From positions 30,582,641 through 30,646,640 of the forward strand of contig OZ024900.1 of assembly GCA_964017195.1 (NCBI GenBank): 64,000 bases of DNA. The letters run 5' to 3'. Source of the stretch: Siderastrea radians. Lineage: Eukaryota; Cnidaria; Anthozoa; Scleractinia; Rhizangiidae. How positions within the stretch are numbered: the first letter of the stretch is position 1; every line of letters begins with the position of its first letter. The translations under genes were made by a program, and so were the position numbers. The notes beneath the pieces are model-generated. The model searched no databases and had not been told where the DNA came from. It saw only the letters and a list, made by a program, of their open reading frames with translations. Below, piece after piece: positions 21,290 through 32,999 of this stretch.

Positions 21290-23040
21290 ATGGATTTAAA
21301 CGACATGGAAACAACTGCTAACTCTTCTTTCAAGGCAAGGTCAGTGTTTTATTGCAAATACAATCCAACCTTCACGTGGGACTTAACGGAAACCATTTTC
21401 CCCTGGGTTTTGTTGGCCATCGTATCGATTGCTTCTCCCATTGCAGTTATTTTGAACGTTTTAGTAATGACAGCTGTGAGGACTAGGAAAGAACTGCAGA
21501 GAGCCTCCAACATTCTGCTGTCGAGCATGGCCGTTGCGGATATCCTTGTGGGCGCCATAAACATGACATTATCAGTGACTATTGATTTACTGATTTCCCG
21601 CCAAGTTCTGCTTGATCATGTTTGTATTCTAGACTTAGTTAATATAAATTCTATGTATATTGCTTCCGGGTGTTCCCTTTTTCATCTGACTGCCATCGCT
21701 TGGGAGAGGTATGTGGCGATACGAAAATGCCTTGAATACAAAGTTATTGTAACAAGAGGCCGGGTGAAGAATCTTGCAAAAATAGCTTGGTTCGTGGCTG
21801 TTCTGAAAACACTTTTATACTTTACCCTGGTAGCACTCGATGTGAGCCATAATAATTTTCTTTCACCGGCTTTGGGAGTTTGGCCATAATTCTTATTGCA
21901 TACTTCTATATCATGGCGTACCGTGAAGCACGCAAACGTAAACTGAGCCAAATCAGTCGAGTCACTGCTCTGGTGAAAGCGAAACTGGAAAACAAAGTTG
22001 CCATGACGACTGGCCTGCTGACCAGTGCCGTGATTCTCTCCTTCGTCCCCGCGATAGCTATCAGTTTGTTGGGAGAAGATTTTCCAACCTTTCACAAGAG
22101 TTTGTATATGTTCCGGTCGGCGGAGACACTGGTGCATTTTAATTCGATAGTGAATCCCCTCCTCTACTGCTATAGAGACCGCCGCTTTCGAAAAGCCGTG
22201 ATCGAGATCTTGGGGCTCAGCAAACCACAAGCAAACAAGGCAAATATCGGTGTAGTGCGATCTGCTAGACGAGAGGATTTATTTGGCTCCCTGAAAAATG
22301 CAGTAGAAATGGAAAACATGCAGAGCCGTCCATCATTGATAAGATCAGGGTCCTGTAATCTAGATCTAGGGGTTCTGAGGTTTCAAGATGTAGTTTTGAA
22401 AAGATCTATGTCAGCTCCTTCGCTTTTACTAAACAACAACTGCTGCAATAGTCCACAGCTTCAGAAATCCTCAACTATCGTGGTTACAATGGCATAAATC
22501 CATGCTGAAAGACCACGCGTACGAGATAAATCAAGAACAACTAACCCTTCGTTATCCAAATACGTGCAGAAAAACTCAGAAGGGAAGAGTAATCGAACCG
22601 TTCCGTTGTTGAATTTAGTGGAAAATGTTGAAGAGGAGCCAACCGTGGCTGAAAAACTGAGACACCGTTTGTCAAGATCAAACTCCTGTGATCTAGCCAT
22701 TGATCATCTAAGATGTCATGAAACTGTGAGGCAAAGATCCATGTCAGTTCCATGGCTTGGTAGGAGCAGGATTTTCTGCGACAGCCCACAGCAGCAGCAC
22801 CAGCAGCACCAGCATCACCAGCAGAAACCTTCGTCTTCTATTAAGGTAACAACTGCAATATTTCATCCTCATAGGCGCAAAGGACATACAACTAGCGCAC
22901 AAAGAAGGAGAGAAGTTTTAACTGGTAGAACAAAGCTGTCAGCAACAACTTTTCTCCTAGAAGAGAAACACGCAGTCTGCGTGAGAGGCACTTCAAGAAA
23001 TGACAGGGTGCAATGTCGAGAGCGCGCGAGAGGCTCGTGA
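21290..23040 (+). pseudogene. Rhodopsin-like GPCR copy with frameshift and stop
   Basis: This copy starts at the conserved ATG (MDLNDME). It reads normally through TM1-TM5 until about 21875, where GGGAGTTTGG has one T fewer than the paralogs (GGGAGTTTTGG), shifting the frame. It resumes in another frame at TM5 (IILIAYFYIMAY) through NPLLY and the tail. A TAA at 22495-22497 replaces the TCA serine codon of its relatives. A further open stretch to 23040 contains RSMSVP, a Q/H-rich run and a long distal tail (HRRKGHTTSA, then CVRGTSRNDR). The lesions are few, so this is a recent pseudogene or contains sequencing errors. The distal tail here is the longest in the cluster. Confidence 0.88.
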
Positions 23041-23352
23041 ACCCCTCGCGCACTGCTAACATCGTTCCCTACCTTTTATTGACAGTTTGTGATTGTCATG
23101 GTCTGGAGGTAGAGCCGAGTTAGACAGGGTTGACCATAATTTCTCAAGTGCTTGCGCTTGCTATGAGGGCTAGAACATAAGATCAAATGAGAGCGAGAGT
23201 TCGAACTTCCACAAATGTGCGTTTTCACCTATTATCCGCACTAAAAAGAAAGTGGAGTCTTCTGAAAACCCCCACTTGTCTAGTATTTGGACGGGTAAAA
23301 ATGTCAACTATAAAAAAATGGTGACTTGAAAACGCTCAGGCCATTTTCGATC
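23041..23352 (+). repeat. Shared receptor 3' flank
   Basis: The sequence from the GAGAGGCTCG stretch through GGTCTGGAGGTA to CATTTTCGATC matches the 3' flanks at 33000-33295 and 41780-42105. Here the match stops at about 23352, where SD1 copy b begins. The same match continues for kilobases behind the 31.3 and 40.4 kb genes. Confidence 0.75.
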
Positions 23353-23356
23353 ATTT

Positions 23357-24884
23357 TCGTTCCAGCTTCAAGTCCAACGCGCTAAACACTACACCACCGC
23401 GCCCCCGCATTTACGCGATGAAATCGCCGTGAAAAGACACCCCCAAGAGTGCATTAAAAACCGTCCATGTTATACGGCCCTTTACGGGGATACTCGTCGT
23501 TCTTTTAGGAGTTTAAAATACAGTTTAACAACTTTCAGTGATTAGTTTCAAATGAGTTAAGGACGGTGCCTTCTTTTGTTACTGCGCATACGTTCTACGT
23601 ATCTCGGGATATTCGGGTTTCTTAAAGAATTTGCCCACTAATACAACAATATTTTTTACGCGGCTTATGACTATGTGGAAAAAGCAGATCTTAACAAGAT
23701 CTATCAGAATCCAAAAAGAAAATCGGGGGTAACCACGCATTTTTTCAGAGCTAATTGAGCTTAAATTTGGAAAGAAATTGCCACACATTCTTTGTATTTA
23801 AAAGCTTTTTTAGGATTATGGTTACTTAATTATCCCTGAAAAATGCGTTTTGGATTCCAATAACCCTTGCTAAGATCTACTTTTTTCCCATAGTCATAAC
23901 CTTTGCAAAAACACATCCCTATTATCATCGTCTTTATATAATATAAAAGCTTAAATCATATAAAAACTTGCCATACGATTCAATTTTGTGAAATAATCAT
24001 TTATTACAATAATTTTACCTCTTGACATTATACATCACAATTTGCTCAAGCAATCATGGCCTTTAATGTTCTCAATTAAGAGTCATTTGTTTGATTGAAC
24101 GTACAACGGTTACTTCCCGTTATGCAAATGTACCCTACTTGCTAATGTTCAAGTTACGGTTTCTCGACTGAAGCAATGAAACTTCAACAGTCACAAATGA
24201 AAAAGTGTGCTTTTTGGTGCTGCCGATTGTTTTACTGGAAACGTTCATAATTAAGACACGATAAACAGGGCTGAGTTCAGTGAATGTCACATGAGACAGA
24301 GTTGTGCTGTTTAAATCGGCCTTACGGAGTACGGCTATGTCCGGTTCACCACCAAAACGTAATGTGACATCGGGCAGACCTTCTGAGACAAAAACAACAA
24401 AAACTTCAACAACAATAACAGCTAAAGCAGACTGAGAGAACCACTAACCATCTTTGAATAAAACTATCGACACAATATGGAAAAACGAAAAAACAAACAA
24501 AACTATTAAAAAGAAGAAGCACCACCACCACCAACAACAACGACAAAAGGAAGTGGTCATACTTAGAGCAAATAGAGAACATATGGCATCTTTCAGAATG
24601 CTCAATAGCTTACAAGTGAAAAATGCAATGTGAACATCGCATTTATTAAACAATCTCTGTGTTCTTTATGTCGATTAATTTCGTTTGATGAAGTCCATTG
24701 AACGTTAAATTAACTTATGTAGATATACTCCGATTCCTTAAAAGTGCCGATTTCAGCCGAAACCTCTTTACTTCCTCCTGCGCTAGTTGTATGTCCTTTG
24801 CGCCTTTGAGGATGAAATACTGCAGCTGTAACCTTAATGGGAGACGAAGTTTGCTGCTGCTGCTGCTGCTGCTGCTGCCGCTGG

Positions 24885-24931
<47 letters not shown>

Positions 24932-25115
24932 TGGGCTGTCGCAGAAAATGCTGCTCCTACCAAGCGATGGAACTGACGTGGATCTTTGCCTCACAGTTTC
25001 ATGACATCTTGGATGATCAATGGCTGGATCACAGGAGTTTGATCTTGACAAAAGGTGTCTCAGTTTTTCAGCCACGGTTTGCTCCTTGTCCACATTTTCT
25101 ACTAAGCTAAACGAA
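23357..25115. repeat. Segmental duplication SD1, copy b
   Basis: Copy of 15205-16940. It begins with a 55-bp scrap of the type-1 SINE head, then the 3' flank, and ends in the tail region of the deleted GPCR pseudogene. It lacks about 20 bp near 23850 present in copy a, and has a much longer CTG tract. Confidence 0.85.
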
Positions 25116-25242
25116 ACGCTAAGCGAAAAGCTAAACCGGTTTCCGTTAAGTCCCACGTGAAGGCTGGATTGTGTGTGCAATAAAACACTGACCTGGTCCT
25201 GAAAGAATAGTTAGCGGTTGCTTCTATGCCGTTTAAATTCAT
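24715..25242 (-). pseudogene. GPCR pseudogene lacking the whole 7TM core
   Basis: The N-terminus is present (ATG at 25242, MNLNGIEA, then FYCTHNPAFTWDLTET). It joins at about 25112-25136 directly to the tail sequence SLVENVDKEQTVAEKLRH. About 400 codons covering all seven helices are missing. The junction is a small GC/TTAGC-rich repeat (variants of CTAAGCGAAAAGCTAAAC), so slippage or microhomology probably made the deletion. The tail keeps RSTSVP, then a CAG tract of about 27 units broken by a TAG. It cannot make a receptor. Its 5' flank (25300-26300) matches the flank of the 50.6 kb gene, so it derives from that subtype. Confidence 0.9.
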
Positions 25243-26330
25243 GAAAAAACACTTTTCCAAGGAGAGAAAAAGCAATGCGGTAAGCAAGACTGAAGACTAA
25301 AATTTCACTCCTCGGTCGCTAGCGTCATTTGTGTGAAACAGCGCTTGAGTTTAGTTTAAGTTGATACAGATCTTTTTCTTCTGAACAAGCGCACTGAATT
25401 GAGTAAGGAGAAAAACTAATCAGGTCGTTGTATGGAGCGTATTCAACCAGTCCCTAGAGATTTAAAGGAGAAAATGCATTATTTAGACAAGGATGTTTAA
25501 TATCCTGAGGAAATCCCAGTTTTCAATAACTATTACGTTAACTGCTTATTTGAAATCCAGCATCAAGAGCGAACATTTGGACTTTTAAACAGGTCCAACT
25601 TTCATCTTTGTTTCGCTGTGTCATAACTGACACTATTTGATAAACCGATTGAAAAAATTATCAAACGTTCTTATTTTTGCAACCTATATACGGAGGAAGA
25701 AGAAATGAAGGAATGATGAAAAGGACTCATCTGTCCCACATACCCGTGAGAATATGCAAATTAGTCAGAAATAATAACTTTCACTGAATTCTGATTTTTC
25801 TTTTAAGTGTTATTCTTTCCTTTTTACTGTTTTTCAAATCATTAAAAAAATTGCGATCATTTCTTTGGGCGAAATCTTTACGGGAAAAAGTTCAACCGAG
25901 GCTCAGCTTTCATCAAAAAGGAAAACATGAATTTGTTTCATAGTGAGTTGCTTTTACAGTACCTCCAAAATAGATTTCTTATCCAACAATTCCAGCATAT
26001 TCGCGTTTAGCAAACCTCTGGAACACAGGTGGCCTTACTACATTAGTTTCCACCAATTGCTATCCCTGTATGAGACATCCTACCTGTCCAAAAAATCTTC
26101 TTGAAGTAAAAAATTATGTCTGCTCCTCTCCCACTTAAAAAAAATCTGACAGTTGCTATTTCAGTCACAACGTTTTCAGCAAGGTTCAACTCCCGTAGAT
26201 TTTCATTACATCATAGCTTGCGTTTACAAAATAAAGAACTGGAAAAAAACATTTTATATGTATTTAGTAGGCTTTTTTTTTCATATTTGGGAATTTCAGC
26301 ATGCTGTTAGGATTATGTAGTTTCTCACCC
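25243..26330 (-). repeat. 5' flank homologous to that of the 50.6 kb receptor
   Basis: Reversed, this matches about 49400-50590. Shared landmarks include GTGCACTGAATTGAAT-like and AAGGAGAAAAACTAATC stretches, and the ATTATTTCTGACTAATTTGC block. There is no gene in it. It would include any promoter the lost receptor had. Confidence 0.7.
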
Positions 26331-26810
26331 TACATACGCGTACACGGCGCTGTAAGGTTTGCACACACAATACAACATTGGGAGCAATTAGTGTTGCGTT
26401 CAAATTCCACAGCATCAGGCACAATATTGGGGAAACAAATATGGGGAAAATACGCGATGCAGTTTATCGATTATTTGCGCGTTACTCGCACCGTATATCC
26501 GGTGTACTGAGATACCAAGGGAAAAGGAGTTTGAGTGCGCAATGGAGCCAAAGAAGAGAGCGGAGAATGCATCTTACCCTCCCCTCCCCTTCTTTTTCCC
26601 ATTGTCTGTTGCTCACAAATTTCCCATTTCCCGCGCTAAGGTTTCTACCAACGCTTGAGGGGCAACACTACGTTGTGAGAGCTTATCCATGTCACTCTAC
26701 CAGGAGAAAACAAACCTTGTAAACAGACCTTTGTTTACCGTCCTTGCTCCGTTTTCCTTCCTCTCCCTGTTCCGCGACCAAGACTTACTTTCTTTTTAAG
26801 GTTGTTGACC
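26331..26810. other. Intergenic, no supported gene
   Basis: A 114-codon frame at 26378-26722 (+) has low-complexity proline/phenylalanine translation from a CCCCTCCCC tract and no recognisable domain. I see nothing else. Confidence 0.4.
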
Positions 26811-26814
26811 GGGA

Positions 26815-28005
26815 AATTGGACAATAACCAAAAAGTGCAAACAAGCATGAAAGTTACCAGCCACGCTGGACTCGCAGTGATGATTTCCTTTCTCGCAGCA
26901 GGTGATTTTCACGCGCTCTCCCTTGTTTCTCTTCACACTTATACTCATAAGTATTGCAAAGGGATTGCTAACAAGTAGTCTAGTTTTATATTCATATTCG
27001 TATTTAATCCCACCACCAAAAGGCCGCGAAAATCTGGTCATATTCAAGGGGTGTACCGGTTTGAGGATTCACACAGTCATGGAAAGTCATGGAATTTGAA
27101 GCGGTGCATTCCAGGCCTTGAAAAGTCATGGAAATTAGAAAAATTTCTTTGGATCATGAAAAGGCATGGAATTTCAGAACTTCCCCAAATTGTCGGTTTT
27201 TAGCTGATGGTTGGAAAGTAAAGAAATGTAACAAACGTCAGTTTTGAGGTCACGGAATTGGAAAAAAAGTCATGAAAAAATCAAGGAATTTTATTTTCTC
27301 AGTTTCTGTGTGAACCGTGGGTTTCACTCTGCTTTTTACATACGAAAATGACTACATGAGATTTTGTTCGGGACGGAATAAAGTGGCCGCAAAAACGAGG
27401 TGACCATGTTTATGGGATGGCCGAAGATGGGGTTCTGTTTTAGTAGGTGCGCCACCCTTAGCCTGTAAGCATGCTTTCCTTTTTGGCGTTTTTTTGCGAA
27501 CTTCAGTCTTGATAAGCGATCAACAAATACGCGAGGTACGAGCTAGCGGGGAACTTGAGATGAGGAAAGTGGATTTCGTTCTAAACCTCCCAGAGAGCTC
27601 GTAATTCGGATTCGCCGAAACTCAGTCATGCAAGAGAGCATGCTCTGTGGCTAGATTGCTTGCTTGCCAGACATCTAGAACTCTTCTCACAGTATAGATA
27701 TATTTTATTATTTTATTTTGGGCACAGAAGTAGGCATTTACTCCGAGATTTCAGTCTTTGCACGGCCTCGATATAAAGGTGCCCTTGATTATTCTCAAAT
27801 TTATTTTATGATTAGTTTATTATCTCTAAGTTTTGTCCATTGAGCTCTCTTACTGTTGGAATGTTTTTTAACAAATATTAACCCGAGAAGGGAAGTTTCG
27901 ATACCTCATATGCTAGTTTTAAGAACACCAACTTGCAAGAAAAATTATACCGAAACAGAAGCACTATCTCGTTTTCATTGCTCACCACTGAATTTTATGT
28001 CGGCA
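26815..28005 (+). repeat. R0 + R1 block, copy b
   Basis: R0 (GGACAATAACCAAAAAGTGC onward) recurs at 34345 and 43165. It is followed by a CATGGAAAGTCATGG-rich stretch and then by R1. The block ends at the SINE site GTCGGCATTTGG. R0 and R1 travel together with receptor duplications. Confidence 0.75.
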
Positions 28006-28018
28006 TTTGGAATTTAAA

Positions 28019-28279
28019 GGGATAAAAGCCGCACTCTGGCCAAGGAGGCCCACACGGCCGGAGCTTATCCCGGTTTCCGTAGCATGAACCAACTGAGAGT
28101 ATTGCTACTCCCCCTTGGACGGGATGGTAGTCCATCGCAGGGTTACTCCCTAGCAGTATGTCGCCGGTACCCATTAATACACCTGGGTGTAGAGAGACAA
28201 TGTGGGGCAAAGCATCTTGTCTAAGGAAACAACACCATGGCAGGGACTGGGCGTCGAACCACTGACCTTCAGATCTGAA
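28019..28279 (-). mobile_element. Type-1 SINE, head-truncated copy
   Basis: The body and tail of the type-1 SINE are well preserved (CACACGGCCGGAGC through GGAAACAACACCATGG). The match stops at the TTCAGATCTGAAG anticodon region, so the tRNA-like head is gone, replaced by DNA that matches 48180 and 36520. It occupies the same site as the complete copy at 35.5 kb. Confidence 0.75.
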
Positions 28280-28289
28280 GATCTGCATG

Positions 28290-29059
28290 TGCAAGTAAGG
28301 CCTTAAGTATTATAGCGAGTAGCTTCTTTAGTTTGAAAATAAAAATGTTATCATCAGAAAGCCTGGTAACGACAGGGAAGAAAACAAACAAAACCTACTA
28401 AACATGGTTGCAATTACATAACCCTAACAGTATGTTTAAATTCCCAAATCTAAAAAATGTGCCTAATAAATACAAGTAAAATGTTATCTTTTTCTTGATA
28501 ATGCAAATACAAGCTTTGATAAAATAAAAATATATGAGAGTTAAAACCTGAAAACATTCTAAATAAAATTGCAACTGTTACATTTTTTCAAGTGTGTCAG
28601 GAGCGCACGCAACGGACCGGCGAATTTTTTTACTGCAAGAAGATTTTTGGTTAAATAGGATGTCTCCTACAGCGGATAATGGAAAGATACGAATTTGGGC
28701 AAGTCACTGTATTTATGTAGTAAGACAACCTTATATTAAAGTTAATCTGTTTTCGGAACAGCTGTGGGTGATGTTTAGACCCATTTCCAGATTTTTGCTA
28801 ACTGAGAGGAATTCTTGGACAATAAATATATTTTTGCGAAAATTTCACCAAAACGAGCTTTTTAAAATGTAAAAACAAATTCATATTTTCCTTTTTGATG
28901 AATACAGAGCCTAATTCGAACTTTTTCCTATCAAGATTTCGTCAGAAAAAATGATTGCTCCTAAAAACGGACGGATAATACTTCAAAGAAAAATCGAAAT
29001 TCAGTGGAAGTTATTATTTCTGACTAATTTGCATATTTTTTGACGGTGTTCGGGACAGT
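28290..29059 (+). repeat. Distal 5' block of the receptor unit (copy 1)
   Basis: Matches 39290-39845, with a more diverged match at 48200-48580 and 49400-49930. No gene is seen. A run from GAGCGCACGCAACGG to GATTTTTGCTAACTGA is the best conserved part. Confidence 0.7.
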
Positions 29060-30687
29060 GAGGGTCCACAATAGGGTTCTCAGATCCCGCCATCCCGCCT
29101 ATTTTTTCCTGTTAATCTCGCCGTCCCGCCCTTTTTTACGTTGAAATCCCAATCCCGCCCAAATTTTGAAATAATTTTCTATGTTCATGATGAAACCATC
29201 ACATACCTTTTATACAAAGGATCAGACAAGTTTTTATACAACGGATAGCAGACATACAGGTTTTTATGGACGACGTTTTTGTGGTCTCGATATCGCCACA
29301 AATTACCCTGACGTGTGTTTTGTTTGTGTTATTCTGTTTTACCTTATCTTGTCCCGTATCAGTGAAAAGAAAAGATTGACGAAGATTGTTTGTTACTATA
29401 TTCTCGGTCCTGCTTTTTTTGGAAGACAACCAACTGAATATTTAAAAGAAGGGGGGGGGGTTGTGCTGCCGTTAGCGCGTCGCGGTCCTTAGACACAAAA
29501 GTTTTCTTCACGTTGTTTCTCTACGCCCAGCTGTATATAAATAAGTGGTATCCTTAGACAAGCCTAGGGGCGCAAAGGTCATACAAGAACGGTCCAGTTA
29601 TGAGGTCTGCAAAAATGAAATGTAGAAAAGATTAATGAAAATGGACTCACCTAAAAGTTTTTTTTTTTCAACGCTTCCTGCGCGTCTTAACTTGCCTTCA
29701 GAAAATCATATCTCTGCTCGGAAGTGTTCTTTTCGAAGAAAGGCATTCCTGCTCGCGCTCTTTTCATAATGTATAGCAACAAAATTTATTAAATTATGAA
29801 TATATGAAATTCATATATTTGAACTGCGGAATGAAGAAATCAATGTAAAGAAGATCCTCGCAGTTATTAACGCAACTTATGCAGTTGCGAAAAGAAAGCC
29901 TGAAAAAATCAGGCTTGCCGGGATTCGAACCCTGACCTCTGCGATACCGGTGCAGCGCTCTAACCAATTGAGCTAACAAGCCAACTGGGACCTGGTCATT
30001 AAATTGGTTCGTAATATACCCGGGAAAGATGAAGATGAAATTATGAATATATGAAATAATTTTATATGAAATAACAAAATTTATGTTGTGAATATATGAA
30101 ATAACAAAACTTATGTTGTCGAATACCTCGTTTTCGGCGACCGTCTTTATATTACCGTCCGCCGGTGTTGCCATACCGGCTAGACTAACCATAACTGTAC
30201 CAACCAACGCTCAATGGAAAGGGTCGGAAAAGTCAAGGACACAGACAAGGCCAAGAAATGCAACGCGACATGTGACTTGGCTTTCTTGTGATGGAAGTGA
30301 CGAGAATAGAAATGTCCGAAATCAACACAAAACATCACAAACGGACTCATACTAGTTTGAGATTCAGACTGCTCTGCCTTAGCCGATTCATTACTTTCTT
30401 TACTTGAAAGCCGACACACTTCATACACAAAGGATCCATTTATATAACAAAAAGTCACGAGTCTCGCACATGCGTGCTTTGGGTATTCTGGTAAAAATTC
30501 AAATACCGTATATATCCCGCTACTTTGCCCTCGCGATTCTCGCATCCCGATCCCTTAAAAACACAAAATCCCACTCCCGCTCATAATTGAAATTTCTGCT
30601 TCCTGCTCCTGTTTTTAGCTACCATCCCGTATATCACCACAAAAATTAGCCAAATCCCGCATCCCGCCAAATCTATTGTAGACCCTC
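29060..30687. mobile_element. TIR element with CCCGCC-rich ends
   Basis: A 1.63 kb insertion absent from the paralogous flank at 39.84 kb. The ends GAGGGTCCACAATAG and CTATTGTAGACCCTC are inverted repeats differing at one base. GACAGT/GACAGC flanks both sides, a 5-6 bp target duplication. Both subterminal regions repeat ATCCCGCC-type words in the same orientation. A 121-codon minus frame (30180-30545) is not a recognised transposase. A tRNA-derived SINE is nested inside. The superfamily is not determined. Confidence 0.65.
29912..29982 (-). tRNA. tRNA-like head of a type-2 SINE (threonine-like GGT loop)
   Basis: On the minus strand a 71-nt cloverleaf can be drawn. The acceptor stem GGCTTGT/GCAAGCC has one G-T pair, the D arm is TAGCTCAATTGGTTAGAGC, the anticodon loop is CCGGTAT, and the T arm contains GGTTCGAATCCC. 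The A and B promoter boxes are good. Position 33 is C instead of the near-universal T, the anticodon stem has a mismatch, and no CCA-like processing context is seen. A TTTTTTC run and a fixed AAGAAAG tail follow, then about 100 bp that ends near 29775. I read it as the head of a SINE, not a working tRNA. Confidence 0.6.
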
Positions 30688-31270
30688 GACAGCTGAGCCT
30701 TATTTCATTCGTTTTCTTTTTTCTTTTTCAGTGTATAAGAAAATTTGTTAACTTTTTCTTGACTGGTTTATCGAATTGTGTTAGTTGTGAGAAAGATGAA
30801 AGTTGAACATGCTTAAAAGTGTCTGTTCTCAGTATATTTCGCAAAAAAACACTCGCTGGGATTTTGAATAATGTTTCAGTTAAAAAATAGAATCAAAGTC
30901 CAAATGATCGCTCTTGACGCTGGATTTCAAATCCAGCAGACAACAGCCTGCGAACGCAGATGTTTTCCGGCTGTCGTTTCTCTCCGCAGAAACTAACCTG
31001 TTATTTTCGGCGAAGAGAAGCGACTATCAACAAAATAGTTATTCAAAACTGGGATTTCGCAAGGATATTGAAAATTCTTCTCGAAATAATGCGCACAATA
31101 CAAGCAAAACCTCAGTGCTTTTTCACGCACATAAAGTTTCACTAACAGGCTATAGTAAATTCTCAAATCTGAGCACTTAGCCTTGGCAGCTTTCGAGACC
31201 GAGAAGTGAATTTAAGTCTTTCGTCTTGCTTACCACATTGCTTCTTGTCTCCTTGAAACAGCGTTTTATC

Positions 31271-32788
31271 ATGGATTTAAACGACCTGGAAACAACTGCT
31301 AACTCTTCTTTCAAGGCAAGGTCAGTGTTTTATTGCAAATACAATCCAACCTTCACATGGGACTTAACGGAAACCGTTTTCCCCTGGGTTTTGCTCGCCA
31401 TCGTATCGATTGCTTCTCCCATTGCAGTTATTTTGAACGTTTTAGCAATCATAGCTGTGAGGACTAGGAAAGAACTGCAGAGACCCTCCAACATTCTGCT
31501 GTCGAGCATGGCCGTTGCGGATATCCTAGTGGGTGCCATAAACATGCCATTATCAGTGGCTATTGATTTACTGATTTCCCGCCAAGTTCTGCTTGATCAT
31601 GTTTGTATTCTAGACTTAGTTAATATAAATTCTATGCATACTGCTTCCGGGTGTTCCCTTTTTCATCTGACTGTTATCGCTTGGGAGAGGTATGTGGCGA
31701 TACGAAAATGCTTTGAATACAAAGTTATTGTAACAAGAGGCCGGGTGAAGAAGCTTGCAATAATAACTTGGTTCGTGGCTGTTCTGACAACACTTTTATA
31801 CTTTACCCTGTTAGTACACGATGTGGACCATAATAATTTTCTTTCACCGGCCTTGGGAGTTTTGGCCATAATTCTTATTGCATACTTCTATATCATGGCG
31901 TACCGTGAAGCACGCAAACGTAAACGGAGCCAAACCAGTCGAGTCAATGCTCTGGTGAAAGCGAAACTGGAAAACAAAGTTGCCATGACGACTGGCCTGC
32001 TGACCAGTGCTGTGATTCTCTCCTTTGTCCCCGTGATAGCTATCATTTTGTTGGGAGAAGTTTTTCCAACCTTTCACAAGATTTTGTATATGTTCCGGTC
32101 GGTGGAGACACTGATGCAGTTTAATTCCATAGTGAATCCACTCCTCTACTGCTATAGAGACCGCCGCTTTCGAAAAGCCGTACTCGAGACTTTGGGGTTC
32201 AGCAAACCTCACGCAAACAAGGCAAATATCGGTGTAGTGCGATCTGCTAGACGAAAGGATTCCTTTGGTTCCCTGGAAAATGCAGTGGAAATGGAAAACA
32301 TGCAGAGCCGTCCATCATTGATAAGATCAGCGTCCTGTAATCTAGATCTAGGCGTTCTGAGGTTTCAAGATGTAATGTTGAAAAGATCTATATCAGCTCC
32401 TTCGCTTGTACTAAACAACAGCTGCTACAATAGTCCAAAGCTGCAGAAATCCTCAACTATCGTGATTACAATGGCATCAATTCATGCTGAAAGACCACGC
32501 GTACAAGATAAAGCAAGAACAACTAACCCTTCGTTATCTAAATACGTGCAGAAAAACTCAGAAGGGAAGAGTAATCGAATCGTTCCGTTTAGTTTAGTGG
32601 AAAATGTTGAAGAGGGGCCAACCGTGGCTGAAAAACTGAGCCACCGTTTGTCAAGATCAAACCCCTGTGATCCAGCCATTGTTCATCTAAGATGTCGTGA
32701 AACTGTGAGCCAAAGATCCATGTCAGTTCCATCGCTTGGTAGCAGCACCAGTAGCACCAGCAGCAACCTTCGTCTCCCATTAAGGTAA
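31271..32788 (+). CDS. Rhodopsin-like (class A) orphan GPCR, intact
   Basis: Single-exon plasma-membrane receptor of 505 residues; ligand unknown. Seen: a possible N-glycosylation site at N11; TM1 about 37-62 (N56 at 1.50); TM2 75-97 with D84 (2.50); TM3 ending in E139-R140-Y141; TM4 with W167; TM6 with FVP (252-254) in place of CWxP; TM7 N289-P290-LLY; a basic helix 8 (RDRRFRKAV). The usual TM3-ECL2 disulfide is not available: ECL2 is short and has no cysteine, and TM5 lacks proline at 5.50. This combination is known from the melanocortin/EDG/cannabinoid/adenosine cluster, so that affinity is inferred. The 200-residue tail is rich in basic and serine residues with RSISAP (372-377) and RSMSVP (482-487). 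An in-frame ATG 15 codons upstream exists, but MDLNDLE is shared by all copies. The last 15 codons follow a deletion/frameshift relative to paralogs. Confidence 0.92.
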   Translation: MDLNDLETTANSSFKARSVFYCKYNPTFTWDLTETVFPWVLLAIVSIASPIAVILNVLAIIAVRTRKELQRPSNILLSSMAVADILVGAINMPLSVAIDLLISRQVLLDHVCILDLVNINSMHTASGCSLFHLTVIAWERYVAIRKCFEYKVIVTRGRVKKLAIITWFVAVLTTLLYFTLLVHDVDHNNFLSPALGVLAIILIAYFYIMAYREARKRKRSQTSRVNALVKAKLENKVAMTTGLLTSAVILSFVPVIAIILLGEVFPTFHKILYMFRSVETLMQFNSIVNPLLYCYRDRRFRKAVLETLGFSKPHANKANIGVVRSARRKDSFGSLENAVEMENMQSRPSLIRSASCNLDLGVLRFQDVMLKRSISAPSLVLNNSCYNSPKLQKSSTIVITMASIHAERPRVQDKARTTNPSLSKYVQKNSEGKSNRIVPFSLVENVEEGPTVAEKLSHRLSRSNPCDPAIVHLRCRETVSQRSMSVPSLGSSTSSTSSNLRLPLR

Positions 32789-32999
32789 CAACTGCAGTTT
32801 TGCATCCTCGAAGGCGCAAAGGACATACAACTAGCGCACGAAGAAGGAGAGAAGTTTCGACTGGTAGAACAAAGCTGTCAGCAGCATCTTTTCTCCCAGG
32901 AGAGAAACACGTAGTCTGCGTGAGAGGCACTTCAAGACATGACAGGGTGCAATGTCGAGAGCGCGCGAGAGGCTCGCGAACCTCTCGCGCACTGCTAAC

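Noticed and set aside
21682..22230. 182-codon minus-strand frame opposite the 21.3 kb receptor, with similar ones opposite other copies
   Set aside because: It mirrors the plus-strand receptor codons and recurs only as a complement of them; no independent motif.
24715..24976. Poly-serine or poly-leucine proteins
   Set aside because: They are alternative frames of the CTG/CAG tract in the receptor pseudogene.
29912..29982. Functional threonine tRNA
   Set aside because: C at position 33, anticodon-stem mismatch and a fixed downstream tail point to a SINE head.
29794..30207. 137-codon minus frame with LLAQLVRALHR
   Set aside because: It is translation of the tRNA-derived SINE and its flank, not a host protein.
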